A stretch of 64,000 nucleotides of DNA from Eggerthella sp. YY7918 (lineage in GTDB: Bacteria > Actinomycetota > Coriobacteriia > Coriobacteriales > Eggerthellaceae): the NCBI RefSeq assembly GCF_000270285.1, contig NC_015738.1, positions 124,001 through 188,000 on the forward strand. The letters are read 5' to 3'. The notes under the pieces were generated by a model, which was given only the letters and a program-made list of their open reading frames with translations, did not search any database and was not told the DNA's origin. Shown piece after piece: positions 25,500 to 34,081 of this stretch (within the stretch, counting starts at the first letter, position 1; each line of letters begins with the position of its first letter). The position numbers and the translations under genes were made by a program.

Positions 25500-26972
25500 T
25501 CACTGATCTTCGGTTTGAAAATGAGCGACCTTATCAATCAATTCTTGTTTAGTGTGAATGCCAAGCTTTTGATAAATGCGTCGTTTATGGGTGTTGACGG
25601 TGTTAACGCCGATAAGCAATTCGCTACTTATATAGGGAGAAGTTCTTCCTTGTGCAAGCAATAGAAAAATGTCCGTTTCACGATCAGTGAGACCATGTGT
25701 CTGTCCTATTGTCATTACTGCGCGCCGAAAACCGCCGTCTGTTTCGGCTTCTCGTGAATGGGCATCTGAGGTGGCCCGAGCTTTCATCATGGCCCAGACA
25801 TTGTTATCGCTGTGGGTGTCGAGAATCATCATGGTTGCAATGACGAGAATACAGACAGACGATGAAAGAATGCTTTGCATCTGCAAGGTGTTTGCAGTGA
25901 ATCCGTCCCGCGCAATAACAACTAGGAGTGTTCCTATCAAAAGGCCTGCTGCTGAGAGAAGTCTTGCGGCTCCTACGGTTGCTCCGGCGTCTGTTTTTCG
26001 TATTCTCATGGTCTCAAATACAATGGCCCAGGTCATACACTCAAAAAATCCGTATGCCATGTGAGCGATAAAGCCTGCGGCGAACCCGCCATTCGACCCA
26101 AAAATGGGTACTAAAACCAATCCAACAAGAACAAGAGAAGTAGAGAGACGGTAGGCGGTATGAGGTTTCCAAGAAAAAACGCAGAGTCCAACGAAGAATA
26201 TTACAGCAGCAAGCGCTCGACCGCCTTGTTGAAAGTCCATCAGAACAGAGTCTAGAAGCGGCTGTGGGTCAGAAAAGTTCTGCATGATGCCGAATACGAA
26301 TCCGAATGCGGCAAACCAGAACGCAACATTGCAAGGAAAGCCCATGACCCGAACGGTATCAGTAAGGCTTCCTTCTTCATTCTTGTCCCGCGTGACGATT
26401 CTTCGTTCAGATTTAGCGGGAACCGAAAAGTCTTTGCAAGGTTTAAGAAGCGCGCAGCTTATTAAGGGAAGAATCGCTACGGCAATGATTCTCATCCAAT
26501 CCGAAAGTTCTACAGCAACTAAATAAAGAGGGAAAGAGAGGGCTATCGATCCCGCGACCCAAACGTAGCCTCTTTTTTGTAAATCAGACGCGTAGTCTTC
26601 GGCCCAGAGAAGTACGATCGCCCCCATTCCCAAACCGATAAGAGCAAGACCTACGGTCATGGTGCCTATTGAGAATATACCCTCGGTGCTTACTAAAAAC
26701 GTACCCACTGAAGCAACGGCGGCAATGGTCCACTTGAAAGAACGCGAAAGAACGCATCGATATAGTGCTGGCGAGAGATAACAAAGCAAATAGGTTACGA
26801 TGCAGAAGAGGACGGAGATCATCGAGGTTAAGTCGCCAAACAGCGTGTTTTGGGCAACATTTCTGGCTAAGGGAACTCCGACGAGAGCAGCGTCAATCCA
26901 AGCCCAAAACAGAGAGAATCCGATAATGGGTCGGATAGATGATGCGTCGATATGGGTTCCGATAACCTTCAT
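25500..26972 (-). CDS. Membrane-embedded LuxR-family transcriptional regulator
   Basis: 490 residues. About twelve hydrophobic segments (residues 15-400) make an MFS-like membrane domain. A cytoplasmic C-terminal LuxR helix-turn-helix (about 425-490) includes GLTDRETDIFLLLAQGRTSP and GVNTVNTHKRRIYQKLGI. Start ATG 26972 has a strong AAGGAGGGGG site. Proteins of this layout are abundant in Eggerthellaceae, usually next to the reductase or transporter they control. Here it lies downstream of and codirectional with the Tat flavoprotein gene, its likely target. The ligand is unknown. The gene is less GC-rich than its neighbours. Confidence 0.9.
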   Translation of the reverse strand: MKVIGTHIDASSIRPIIGFSLFWAWIDAALVGVPLARNVAQNTLFGDLTSMISVLFCIVTYLLCYLSPALYRCVLSRSFKWTIAAVASVGTFLVSTEGIFSIGTMTVGLALIGLGMGAIVLLWAEDYASDLQKRGYVWVAGSIALSFPLYLVAVELSDWMRIIAVAILPLISCALLKPCKDFSVPAKSERRIVTRDKNEEGSLTDTVRVMGFPCNVAFWFAAFGFVFGIMQNFSDPQPLLDSVLMDFQQGGRALAAVIFFVGLCVFSWKPHTAYRLSTSLVLVGLVLVPIFGSNGGFAAGFIAHMAYGFFECMTWAIVFETMRIRKTDAGATVGAARLLSAAGLLIGTLLVVIARDGFTANTLQMQSILSSSVCILVIATMMILDTHSDNNVWAMMKARATSDAHSREAETDGGFRRAVMTIGQTHGLTDRETDIFLLLAQGRTSPYISSELLIGVNTVNTHKRRIYQKLGIHTKQELIDKVAHFQTEDQ

Positions 26973-27072
26973 GTCCCCCTCCTTTTCCGCACAAAGTATA
27001 CGCTCATGCTGTTCTTTGCTAGCTGAAGGGCCGCCCAGATTTCCTCTGCAGTTTAACGTAAAGCAGAAGCGA

Positions 27073-27110
27073 GCAAAGCGCCACAAGGAGGGGAATAGGT
27101 GGCGCTTTGC
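27073..27110. terminator. Hairpin between the flavoprotein and LuxR genes
   Basis: A 12-bp perfect stem GCAAAGCGCCAC / GTGGCGCTTTGC with a 14-base loop. On the plus strand it is followed by CGCTTTT; on the minus strand the downstream run is T-rich but interrupted. It probably separates the two minus-strand genes transcriptionally. Confidence 0.6.
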
Positions 27111-27191
27111 CGCTTTTAGGAGTGGCCTTCCGTACACTGACGTGCTTTTAGCTGGCTTCTCGGCAAAGACGAGCGTTTGCGATGGTGAAAC

Positions 27192-28784
27192 CTATTGGAT
27201 GTCACTTGCTATCTGTTGAGCTGCAGTGCGGCCTGAGTAGGTGCAGTAACCATTCATGCCGCCAGATATTTGATAATTATAAGTATCTTGGTAAAGGCTG
27301 CATGACGTTACGCCCGAACTATAAAGGCCGGGAATTACTTCATTTTCTGCGTTGAGCACTTGCATGCGTCGGTTAATGCCAATACCTCCGAATGTAGTCA
27401 GTACAGACAGATCGGTGTGAACAGCGTAGTAAGGTCCAGTGTTGACGGCATTCATGTATTCGGCATCCTTGCCGAAATCTTCGTCAACTCCTCCTGCACA
27501 CAGTTCGTTGTATCGCTCAATTGTGGCAGTGAGCTTCGCCGGATCAGCGCCCATATCAGCAGCAAGTTCTTCGAGTGTTTCGCCCTTAAAGACCACTCGA
27601 TAACCTGTTGCTTGAACACCTTTTTCCAACTGTTCACGCAAGCCGGGAAGCTTGTCACCTGGTTTGACTTCCAAATTCCCAACGTAACTGCCGCGGCCAT
27701 TCTCCAGTAACTCTATAAAATCGTTATCGAAGAACGTATAGGTGCCAGAAAGCTGCGAACGCTGAGCATTAATAACAAGAGCGTAAAGCTTTTTCATATG
27801 CAGATCTTCTGCCATAAAGCGTTCGCCATCGCCATTAATGTATAAACCAGGCTGAATGCATGAAGCCATGGATATCGCATCGCGGATGACGAATCCATCC
27901 ACACCAAGGCACGGCAAAATAGAAATATCGGTCTCCTTTGCCCCGATTGCCCAAGCCATTTTATGGCCATCACCGACGTTGGGCAGCGGAAACTCAGGCT
28001 TTGCGTGTTCCGTATCAATCCCAGTTTTTTCTTGCAAAAGTTCAAGGTCGTTTCCGATGCCTCCGCACGCAAGCAGCACGGCCTTTGCGTTCACTTCTAC
28101 AATTTTTTCGTCGTCTGTTTTAGCGTACACGCCAACAACAGTGCCGTCTTCTATTTTGAGGTCGATCGCCGCTGTAGCTGGGCGTGTTTCAATACCCATC
28201 TCTTCAATCTTCGCCAGCATTGCGGCCATGAAGCTTGTGCCTATCTTTCCTTCCCACCAATGGGCAGTGGGAAAAGCGCTTACTCCACGATAGTCGTCAA
28301 CAGAGTCGAATACGACGCCTTGTTCTTGTAGCCAATCGATATCTTCACCGGAGTGTTCCACATAATCGCCCCACAGAAGGGGATCGCTGTGGTAGTTCGT
28401 ATAAGTGAGCTCTTCGTCCACGACCTGGTAACGATAGGGCAGTTCAACCCCCGCTTCTTTTTGCATGGCAGATCCGAGGCCAAAGATAACCTCCGTGGCA
28501 AAGGAGGAGCCTCCCAACTCACTCGATTTTTCTAACAAGACCACATTGAGACCGAGATTAGTGGCTTCAATGGCAGCGCACATACCCGAATTTCCTGCAC
28601 CAACAATGGCAACATCGGCGGTGATGCTTTCGTCCGGAGTGTAAGACGTTGGCTCAGGTGCTGTCTCGCTATTGGAAGCGGGCTGAGACTCGGCATTGGA
28701 AGCGCAACCTGCAAGTCCTGCAACCATGGCTCCTGCACCAACAAGACCGGCACTTTTCAGAAAACTGCGACGTGATAGCTCCAT
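27192..28784 (-). CDS. Tat-exported FAD-dependent reductase (fumarate reductase flavoprotein-like)
   Basis: 530-residue flavoprotein. The N-terminus has a twin-arginine motif SRRSFLK and a lipobox LAGC (Cys27), suggesting a Tat-exported lipoprotein. The FAD-binding fold starts at DVAIVGAGNSGMCAA (residues 58-71), and the rest matches the FAD_binding_2 / flavocytochrome c family, with a C-terminal TFGGIGINRRMQVLN and a modified end. ATG 28784 follows AGGAGGG. No heme motif (CxxCH) is present, so electrons must come from a separate donor. Such paralogues in this family of bacteria reduce diverse organic acceptors (fumarate, urocanate, cinnamates, drugs); the substrate here is not readable. Confidence 0.88.
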   Translation of the reverse strand: MELSRRSFLKSAGLVGAGAMVAGLAGCASNAESQPASNSETAPEPTSYTPDESITADVAIVGAGNSGMCAAIEATNLGLNVVLLEKSSELGGSSFATEVIFGLGSAMQKEAGVELPYRYQVVDEELTYTNYHSDPLLWGDYVEHSGEDIDWLQEQGVVFDSVDDYRGVSAFPTAHWWEGKIGTSFMAAMLAKIEEMGIETRPATAAIDLKIEDGTVVGVYAKTDDEKIVEVNAKAVLLACGGIGNDLELLQEKTGIDTEHAKPEFPLPNVGDGHKMAWAIGAKETDISILPCLGVDGFVIRDAISMASCIQPGLYINGDGERFMAEDLHMKKLYALVINAQRSQLSGTYTFFDNDFIELLENGRGSYVGNLEVKPGDKLPGLREQLEKGVQATGYRVVFKGETLEELAADMGADPAKLTATIERYNELCAGGVDEDFGKDAEYMNAVNTGPYYAVHTDLSVLTTFGGIGINRRMQVLNAENEVIPGLYSSGVTSCSLYQDTYNYQISGGMNGYCTYSGRTAAQQIASDIQ

Positions 28785-28867
28785 GTTCCCTCCTATACGT
28801 ATGAAACTGCTCTTCCTTTTTGAAAGGCAGTTCGATCGTATGGTTGGGAAGAGTGCATTGTCGACCT

Positions 28868-28895
28868 CTCTTTCAGAGGTTTGCCGCTGAAAGAG
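28868..28895. promoter_or_regulatory. Inverted repeat upstream of the flavoprotein gene
   Basis: CTCTTTCAG / CTGAAAGAG with a 10-base spacer, about 85-110 bases before the start codon in a divergent intergenic region. It is a plausible operator for the neighbouring LuxR regulator; only position supports this. Confidence 0.4.
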
Positions 28896-29034
28896 GTCAC
28901 CTGTTTTGTAGGACCTAGGCCGTTTCCCCTCATTAATCTTGATTCTACTTTTAAAAAATGAACAGTTCGGCAATAGGGAAATGCGAGCGTTATACTGTTT
29001 GCAATGTTGTCTTATTCCAAAACTGGAAGTACCT

Positions 29035-30022
29035 ATGTTGATCCAGCTTGTACTCACATATTTTCCGGCCATCGTGTTTGGGTGGCTGTTTTGGCGTAAT
29101 TATCGCAAGGAGCCGCGGCAGTTTCGCAACGCGCTGTACCTCCTCTCTCTGGGGGTTGTCTATCCAGTTCAATCTGCCATGGCTTGTGCTTTTGGGGTTT
29201 GCGTTTGTTCCCTTCGGGACGATGGCGCTCATCGTGTTTCTTGCTGCCAACGCTATCGTGGTGGTGAAGCGCGAAGGCCTCTCGCTCTCGCACCTCTTGC
29301 CGGGATTGCTTGCGCTCGCCATTGTGGTGGTGTGCGTTGGTCTGCCTCTTCTTATGTTTTCAGTTCCTACAACGCCTGTTTTCGCATTCGCCATGCTCAT
29401 ACTCATGGAGGGTTCCTATATCGCGTTTACCTTCACGGCGCTGCTGTTGTATTCATGGCTGTATCGTAAGCTGCCGAAACGCTGCGATTACGACTACATC
29501 GTGGTACACGGTGCCGGTCTTTCGGGTACCAAGCCGACGCCGCTGCTTGCCGCGCGCCTTAACAAGGGGGTCGAGCTGTGGGAGGCGGGCGGTTGTCGCG
29601 CTCTTATCATCGCATCTGGCGGCCAAGGCCCTGACGAAGAAGTTTCGGAAGCTCGTGCCATGCGTGACTATCTGGTGAACGAGCGTCACGTGCCCGCCGA
29701 TGCCATCATCGAAGAGGATGGTTCCGCTACCACGATGGAAAACCTCCGCAACAGTAAAGCGATCATGGATGCCCGCTCGGGTATGAACGCCTATCGCGCT
29801 GCTGTGGTTACGAGTGATTATCACGTGTTCCGCACTGCCGAATACGCCCACAAGATTGGCCTTGAGGCGGACGGTGTGGGCAGCGCGACCGCACGGTATT
29901 TTTGGCCGACGGCCTTCATTCGTGAATACGTGGCCGTGTCTAACGCCCATCGTTGGCCGTTCGTGGTCATTTTCGTGCTCTGGTTGACTCCCGTGCTGTT
30001 GTTTTCGTTGTTCGTACGTTAA
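29035..30022 (+). pseudogene. YdcF/ElyC-SanA family membrane protein gene with a frameshift
   Basis: The N-terminus (MLIQLVLTYFPAIVFGWLFW, from ATG 29035 behind GGAAG) and the C-terminal 280 residues lie in different frames. The switch falls at the run CTCTCTCTGGGGG (G5 at 29151-29155); removing one G restores a continuous protein of about 328 residues with several membrane helices and a DUF218 domain (YDYIVVHGAGL, VTSDYHVFRTAEYA). DUF218 proteins are linked to envelope maintenance and vancomycin sensitivity. The break could be a real mutation, a switchable tract or an assembly error. If the downstream frame alone is used, translation would begin at a weak TTG at 29048. Confidence 0.75.
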
Positions 30023-30037
30023 AAGAACCGGTATACT
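30008..30037 (+). promoter_or_regulatory. Promoter of the NhaC-type antiporter gene
   Basis: TTGTTC and TATACT with an 18-base spacer, overlapping the end of the upstream gene. Confidence 0.5.
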
Positions 30038-30130
30038 AAGCGAATTACGTTGCGTGCAGCCGCGTGGACACATGGCTGATCGTCTGTTCGCGCGATTGTG
30101 CGCCGGCCCGCAACAACAAGGGGGACGCAT

Positions 30131-31789
30131 ATGGAAGGTTTCGACCTTATCAGCACAGGCGTGTGGTCTATCATTCCGCCTCTTTTGGCGCTAGCGCTGG
30201 CGCTCATCACGAAGGAGGTGTATTCCTCGCTTGCCATCGGTGTGTTCACGGGTATGATTATCTATCAGTTCACGCTGAACGGAGCCGGGTTCGAGCAACT
30301 TGTCGACTCGTTCACCATGGTGCCCCAGATGATGGCGGAACAGATTGCCGGCAACGGGGCGCTGCTGTTGTTCCTTGCGCTTTTGGGGGCGCTCGTGGTA
30401 GTCATTGCGGCCGCGGGCGGTTCGCGCGCCTACGCCGAATGGGTGTCCACCCACATCAAGAACGCGCGAATGGCCCAGATTCTCACGGCAGTTCTCGGCA
30501 TCATCATCTTTGTGGACGACTACTTCAACTGTCTGACGGTGGGCGCAGTCATGCGTCCCGTCACGGATCGTTTCCATATCAGTCATGAGAAGCTGGCATG
30601 GATCATCGACTCCACTGCGGCACCTATCTGCATTATCGCGCCGGTGTCATCGTGGGCTGTGGCTGTGGGTGGCTATTTGGGCGAAGGCGGCTTCACCACG
30701 TTTGTCCAGTCCATCCCCTACAACTTCTACGCGTTGCTCACCATCGTGTTCGTGTTCTTCATGTGCGCCACCAAGAAAGACTTCGGTCCCATGCGTGTGG
30801 CCGAGGCCGAAGTGCAAAAACCGGTCGAACAACAGCATCGCATTCCTCCACGCGAAAGCGCTCTTGAAGCGATGGCGACAGCGGGGCTTTCCGATCCAAA
30901 GCAGGCTGATCAATTGCCACTTGAAATGGATACGGTCATTGCTGAGGAAGACGAGCTGGATGAGGCGGCGCAGATTGCCCTCGAAGAGTTCAAGGGCATG
31001 AAGATATCCGACAAGGGGCGTGTGTTCGACCTTATCGTACCCATTATCGTGCTCATCATCTTCTCGATTCTGGGCATGCTGTATGCGGGCGGTTTCTTCC
31101 AGGGCGTCGACTTCGCCACGGCGGTGGGTGAGAATCCGGTCTTCGGCCTGTGCATCGGCGTGTGCGTGGCGCTGGTCGTGACGGCACTTATGTTCCTGCC
31201 GCGCAAGCTTATGACGCTGTCGGGTTACATGGACGGCGTGGCCGAGGGCGTGCGTTCCATGGTGGGTGCCATCATGATTCTTGTGCTGGCGTGGAGCCTC
31301 GGCGGCACGTGCCGTTACCTTTTGGGCACGGGCGAGTTCGTCAGCGGCTTTTTGAACAGCATCGGCGTGGGGCTCGCGCTTCTGCCGGCCGTTATCTTTG
31401 TCGTAGCGGCGTTTATCGGTTTTGCCATGGGTACGTCGTGGGGCACTATCGCGCTCATTCTGCCCATCGTCATCGGCGTGTTCCCGCCCGACAGCCCGCT
31501 GTTCCTGGTGGCTATCGGCGCAACGTTGGGCGGCGCGGTGTATGGCGATCATGTATCGCCCATATCCGACACGACCATTCTCTCGTCGGCGGGTGCTCAG
31601 TGTAACCACCTGCGCCATGTGGCCACGCAGCTGCCCTATGCGTCGGTGGTGGCGGTAGTGTGTCTGGTGGGATACGTGGTCGCCGGCTTTACGGGCAACC
31701 CGTGGATATCGCTGGTAGTGGGCGCTGTTCTTATGGTGGCAGCCGTGATGGTGCTGAGTAAAACTAAGTACGGCGCTGTAAAAGAATAA
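30131..31789 (+). CDS. NhaC-family Na+/H+ antiporter
   Basis: 552-residue membrane protein of the Na_H_antiporter family. The characteristic IIIFVDDYFNCLTVGAVMRP (about residues 137-156) and GTSWGTIALILPI are present, as is the late AVYGDHVSPISDTTILSSAG. A charged cytoplasmic insert near residues 225-300 separates two bundles of helices. ATG 30131 follows AAGGGGG. Proteins of this kind exchange Na+ for H+ or sometimes amino acids (malate-lactate, arginine-ornithine types); a plain antiporter is the simplest reading. A terminator follows directly. Confidence 0.88.
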   Translation: MEGFDLISTGVWSIIPPLLALALALITKEVYSSLAIGVFTGMIIYQFTLNGAGFEQLVDSFTMVPQMMAEQIAGNGALLLFLALLGALVVVIAAAGGSRAYAEWVSTHIKNARMAQILTAVLGIIIFVDDYFNCLTVGAVMRPVTDRFHISHEKLAWIIDSTAAPICIIAPVSSWAVAVGGYLGEGGFTTFVQSIPYNFYALLTIVFVFFMCATKKDFGPMRVAEAEVQKPVEQQHRIPPRESALEAMATAGLSDPKQADQLPLEMDTVIAEEDELDEAAQIALEEFKGMKISDKGRVFDLIVPIIVLIIFSILGMLYAGGFFQGVDFATAVGENPVFGLCIGVCVALVVTALMFLPRKLMTLSGYMDGVAEGVRSMVGAIMILVLAWSLGGTCRYLLGTGEFVSGFLNSIGVGLALLPAVIFVVAAFIGFAMGTSWGTIALILPIVIGVFPPDSPLFLVAIGATLGGAVYGDHVSPISDTTILSSAGAQCNHLRHVATQLPYASVVAVVCLVGYVVAGFTGNPWISLVVGAVLMVAAVMVLSKTKYGAVKE

Positions 31790-31815
31790 CGCGTTTTGTA
31801 CGTTTGAGGGGAAGC

Positions 31816-31860
31816 GCGAGCGGTCCTGTGTTCGTAAGGGCACGGGGCCGCTCGCATTTT
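31816..31860 (+). terminator. Terminator of the NhaC-type gene
   Basis: The stem GCGAGCGG..CC / GG..CCGCTCGC, with a long loop, is followed by ATTTTAG, 27 bases after the stop. Confidence 0.7.
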
Positions 31861-31978
31861 AGTTGAGGCTTCCGCCAACAATGATGCTCAGATCTTTATT
31901 AATCCGAGTCACTGAACGGGTAGTTTGCATAAACGTAACTGTTTTTATTCGATTTGACCCATAAGCCCAACATTTGTC

Positions 31979-32006
31979 TTGTCATATTTGTTGCGGACTG
32001 TATACT
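31979..32006 (+). promoter_or_regulatory. Promoter of the Rrf2 regulator gene
   Basis: TTGTCA and TATACT with a 16-base spacer. The leader to GTG 32161 would be about 150 bases. The rest of the 371-base gap holds the terminator above and no gene. Confidence 0.65.
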
Positions 32007-32160
32007 CACGGGAAAGTTACATGGATCGACGGAAAGAGAAGGCGCAACGCTTCACAGGACAAAGGCAAAGCCGCGCGTTCTTTCCCTGAAAGATCTGCTG
32101 CACGACCCGCATTATGTAGTTTATCGAAGTTCCTATCCGGTACGACAAGAGGAGGCACCA

Positions 32161-32634
32161 GTGCAACTCAAAGCATCGACCGATTATGGTATGCGCGCCA
32201 TCCTGTACTTGGCTGCAGAAGGAAAAACATGTTCGTCGAAAGACATCGCAAACGACATGTCCATTCCCCGCGACTATCTTATCCAGCTGGCCCAATTGCT
32301 GCGCAATGCGGGCATTATCGAGGCGCGGCCAGGCAAACATGGTGGCTATCAGCTGGCAAAAGATCCCGCAGACATCACTGTTTTGGAGATCCTCAACGCC
32401 CTTGACGACGACACGAAGCAGTCCACGCGGGAAAAGCGCAGCGCGCGTAAAGACGGTGCGATGGTTCAAGAGATCAAGCGAACCTATGAACTCATCGGAG
32501 AGAGTATGGACGCCTTTTTGTCCAGCCTTACGGTGGAAACGCTTCTTGAATGCACGCGCAACGCCGACAACAGCAAGAAGTTCCTTGCGGAGCGCCTTGA
32601 AAATGAAGGGCGCCGCTTAGCGAAAGCCAAGTAG
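32161..32634 (+). CDS. Rrf2-family transcriptional regulator
   Basis: 157 residues starting at GTG 32161 behind AAGAGGAGG. The N-terminal winged helix shows LKASTDYGMRAILYLA, SIPRDYLIQLAQLLRNAG and ARPGKHGGYQLA, all typical of Rrf2. The three clustered cysteines that hold an Fe-S cluster in IscR/NsrR (around residue 90-110) are absent; only isolated Cys residues occur, so this is probably not a classical Fe-S sensor. An ORF extended upstream to 31954 is not supported by a ribosome site. Its target is unknown; it lies between the antiporter gene and the convergent Mg-transport operon. Confidence 0.9.
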   Translation: MQLKASTDYGMRAILYLAAEGKTCSSKDIANDMSIPRDYLIQLAQLLRNAGIIEARPGKHGGYQLAKDPADITVLEILNALDDDTKQSTREKRSARKDGAMVQEIKRTYELIGESMDAFLSSLTVETLLECTRNADNSKKFLAERLENEGRRLAKAK

Positions 32635-32662
32635 GGCACCCCGCCGCGTCGTCATCAGCTCC

Positions 32663-34078
32663 TTAGCCGATGCCCAGCACCTGCATGCCCAGAAGCACGA
32701 TTGTGAGCACCGTGACGATGCCGACCGCAAGCCAGATAAGTACGCGTGATAGCGGGCGCAAGCGATATGCGCCCATCACGCGTTTATCTGCGGCAATGAT
32801 TGCCATGAATACCAGCAGCACGGGCAAGATAAGGCCGTTTACAAACTGAGCAGTCAGCATGACGCCCATAAGGTCGATCTGCGGTATGAGGACGACCACG
32901 GCCGAAAACACGATGACAAAGGTGAATATGCTCTTGAACAGCGGCGCTTCCTTCCATTTGAAGGACACGCCCGCCTCCCAGCCAAACGCCTCGCAAATGA
33001 CAAACGCCGTGGTCAGGGGCAAAACGCAGGCGGCCAAAAACGATGCCGCCACCAATCCGATAGCAAACAGCGCCTCTGCGTAAGGCCCGGCGAACGGTGC
33101 GAGCGCACGAGCAGCATCGGCCGCCGATTCAATTTCAATGCCCTGAGGGAATAAAACCGCCCCGGTAGTTACAATGATGAACCACGCCACTAAACATGCG
33201 GCGATGGTGCCAGCAATCACATCGACCTTCTGTGAGAACATATCTTTGACGGTGACGCCCTTTTCCACCACATTGCTCTGGTTGAAAAACATCATCCAAG
33301 GGGCAATGGTGGTACCAATCATGGCAATGACCAGCGAGAAGAAACTTTGATTTTGGATAATGTGCGGCATGGCCGTGCTGGTAAGGGCGCTTTCCCAATC
33401 GGGTTCAGCCAGAAACGCCGCCACAATGTAGGTCACGAAAACCAGCGACAGGACAAGAAACACCTTCTCGACGCGTTTATAGCTTCCTCCTACAACCAAC
33501 AGCCACACCGCCACAACGGCCACCGGAACGGCGAGATACTTCGACACCCCGAACATTTCCATGCCGCTTGCGATGCCCGCAAATTCCGAAAAAGTGGTGC
33601 ATACATTGCCGATGAGCAGTGCCAACATAGCCAGCGCGGTCAGCCGAATGCCAAAGCGCTCGCGGATAAGTGCAGCGAAACCTTTGCCGGTGACCGCACC
33701 CATGCGCGCTGCAGTCATTTCCACCACAATAAGCAGTATGCACATGACGGGGATGACCCACAACGTCGCAAAGCCGAACTTCGCTCCCACGGTGGAGTAG
33801 GTGGAAATGCCGCCCGCATCGTTGCCGGCCATCGCGGTAACGATGCCCGGGCCGAGGGCCGCCAGCGCAAGCCAGAGCTTGCTCGGTTTCTTGGCGGTCT
33901 TTTCGGCTACGTCCTCGGTGGTGGTCAAATCCAGCGCTTCGTTGGGCGCAGGGCGTGTGGAAGGCGCTTCGGATGTTTTGCTATGCGCACGCAGGGCGGT
34001 CTTCTCGGTAATGCTTCCCGTTTTGAAGCTGCCCCATTCGCGCTGCTTGGTTTTTTGTGGTGTGTTCTTCGGCGTCAT
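32663..34078 (-). CDS. NRAMP-related magnesium transporter (NRMT type)
   Basis: 471-residue SLC11-fold protein with a 65-residue polar N-terminus and about eleven helices. In TM1 the canonical DPGN of Mn/Fe NRAMPs is replaced by MAGNDAGG (residues 83-90), and in TM6 the metal-binding Met of the MPH motif is replaced: IAPWM (Ala259). These changes match the NRMT clade, for which an Eggerthella lenta member was shown to move Mg2+ but not to couple protons. So Mg2+ (or Mn2+) uptake is expected rather than iron. It starts 3 bases after the stop of an MgtE-like sensor gene, in one operon. Confidence 0.85.
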   Translation of the reverse strand: MTPKNTPQKTKQREWGSFKTGSITEKTALRAHSKTSEAPSTRPAPNEALDLTTTEDVAEKTAKKPSKLWLALAALGPGIVTAMAGNDAGGISTYSTVGAKFGFATLWVIPVMCILLIVVEMTAARMGAVTGKGFAALIRERFGIRLTALAMLALLIGNVCTTFSEFAGIASGMEMFGVSKYLAVPVAVVAVWLLVVGGSYKRVEKVFLVLSLVFVTYIVAAFLAEPDWESALTSTAMPHIIQNQSFFSLVIAMIGTTIAPWMMFFNQSNVVEKGVTVKDMFSQKVDVIAGTIAACLVAWFIIVTTGAVLFPQGIEIESAADAARALAPFAGPYAEALFAIGLVAASFLAACVLPLTTAFVICEAFGWEAGVSFKWKEAPLFKSIFTFVIVFSAVVVLIPQIDLMGVMLTAQFVNGLILPVLLVFMAIIAADKRVMGAYRLRPLSRVLIWLAVGIVTVLTIVLLGMQVLGIG

Positions 34079-34081
34079 GGC

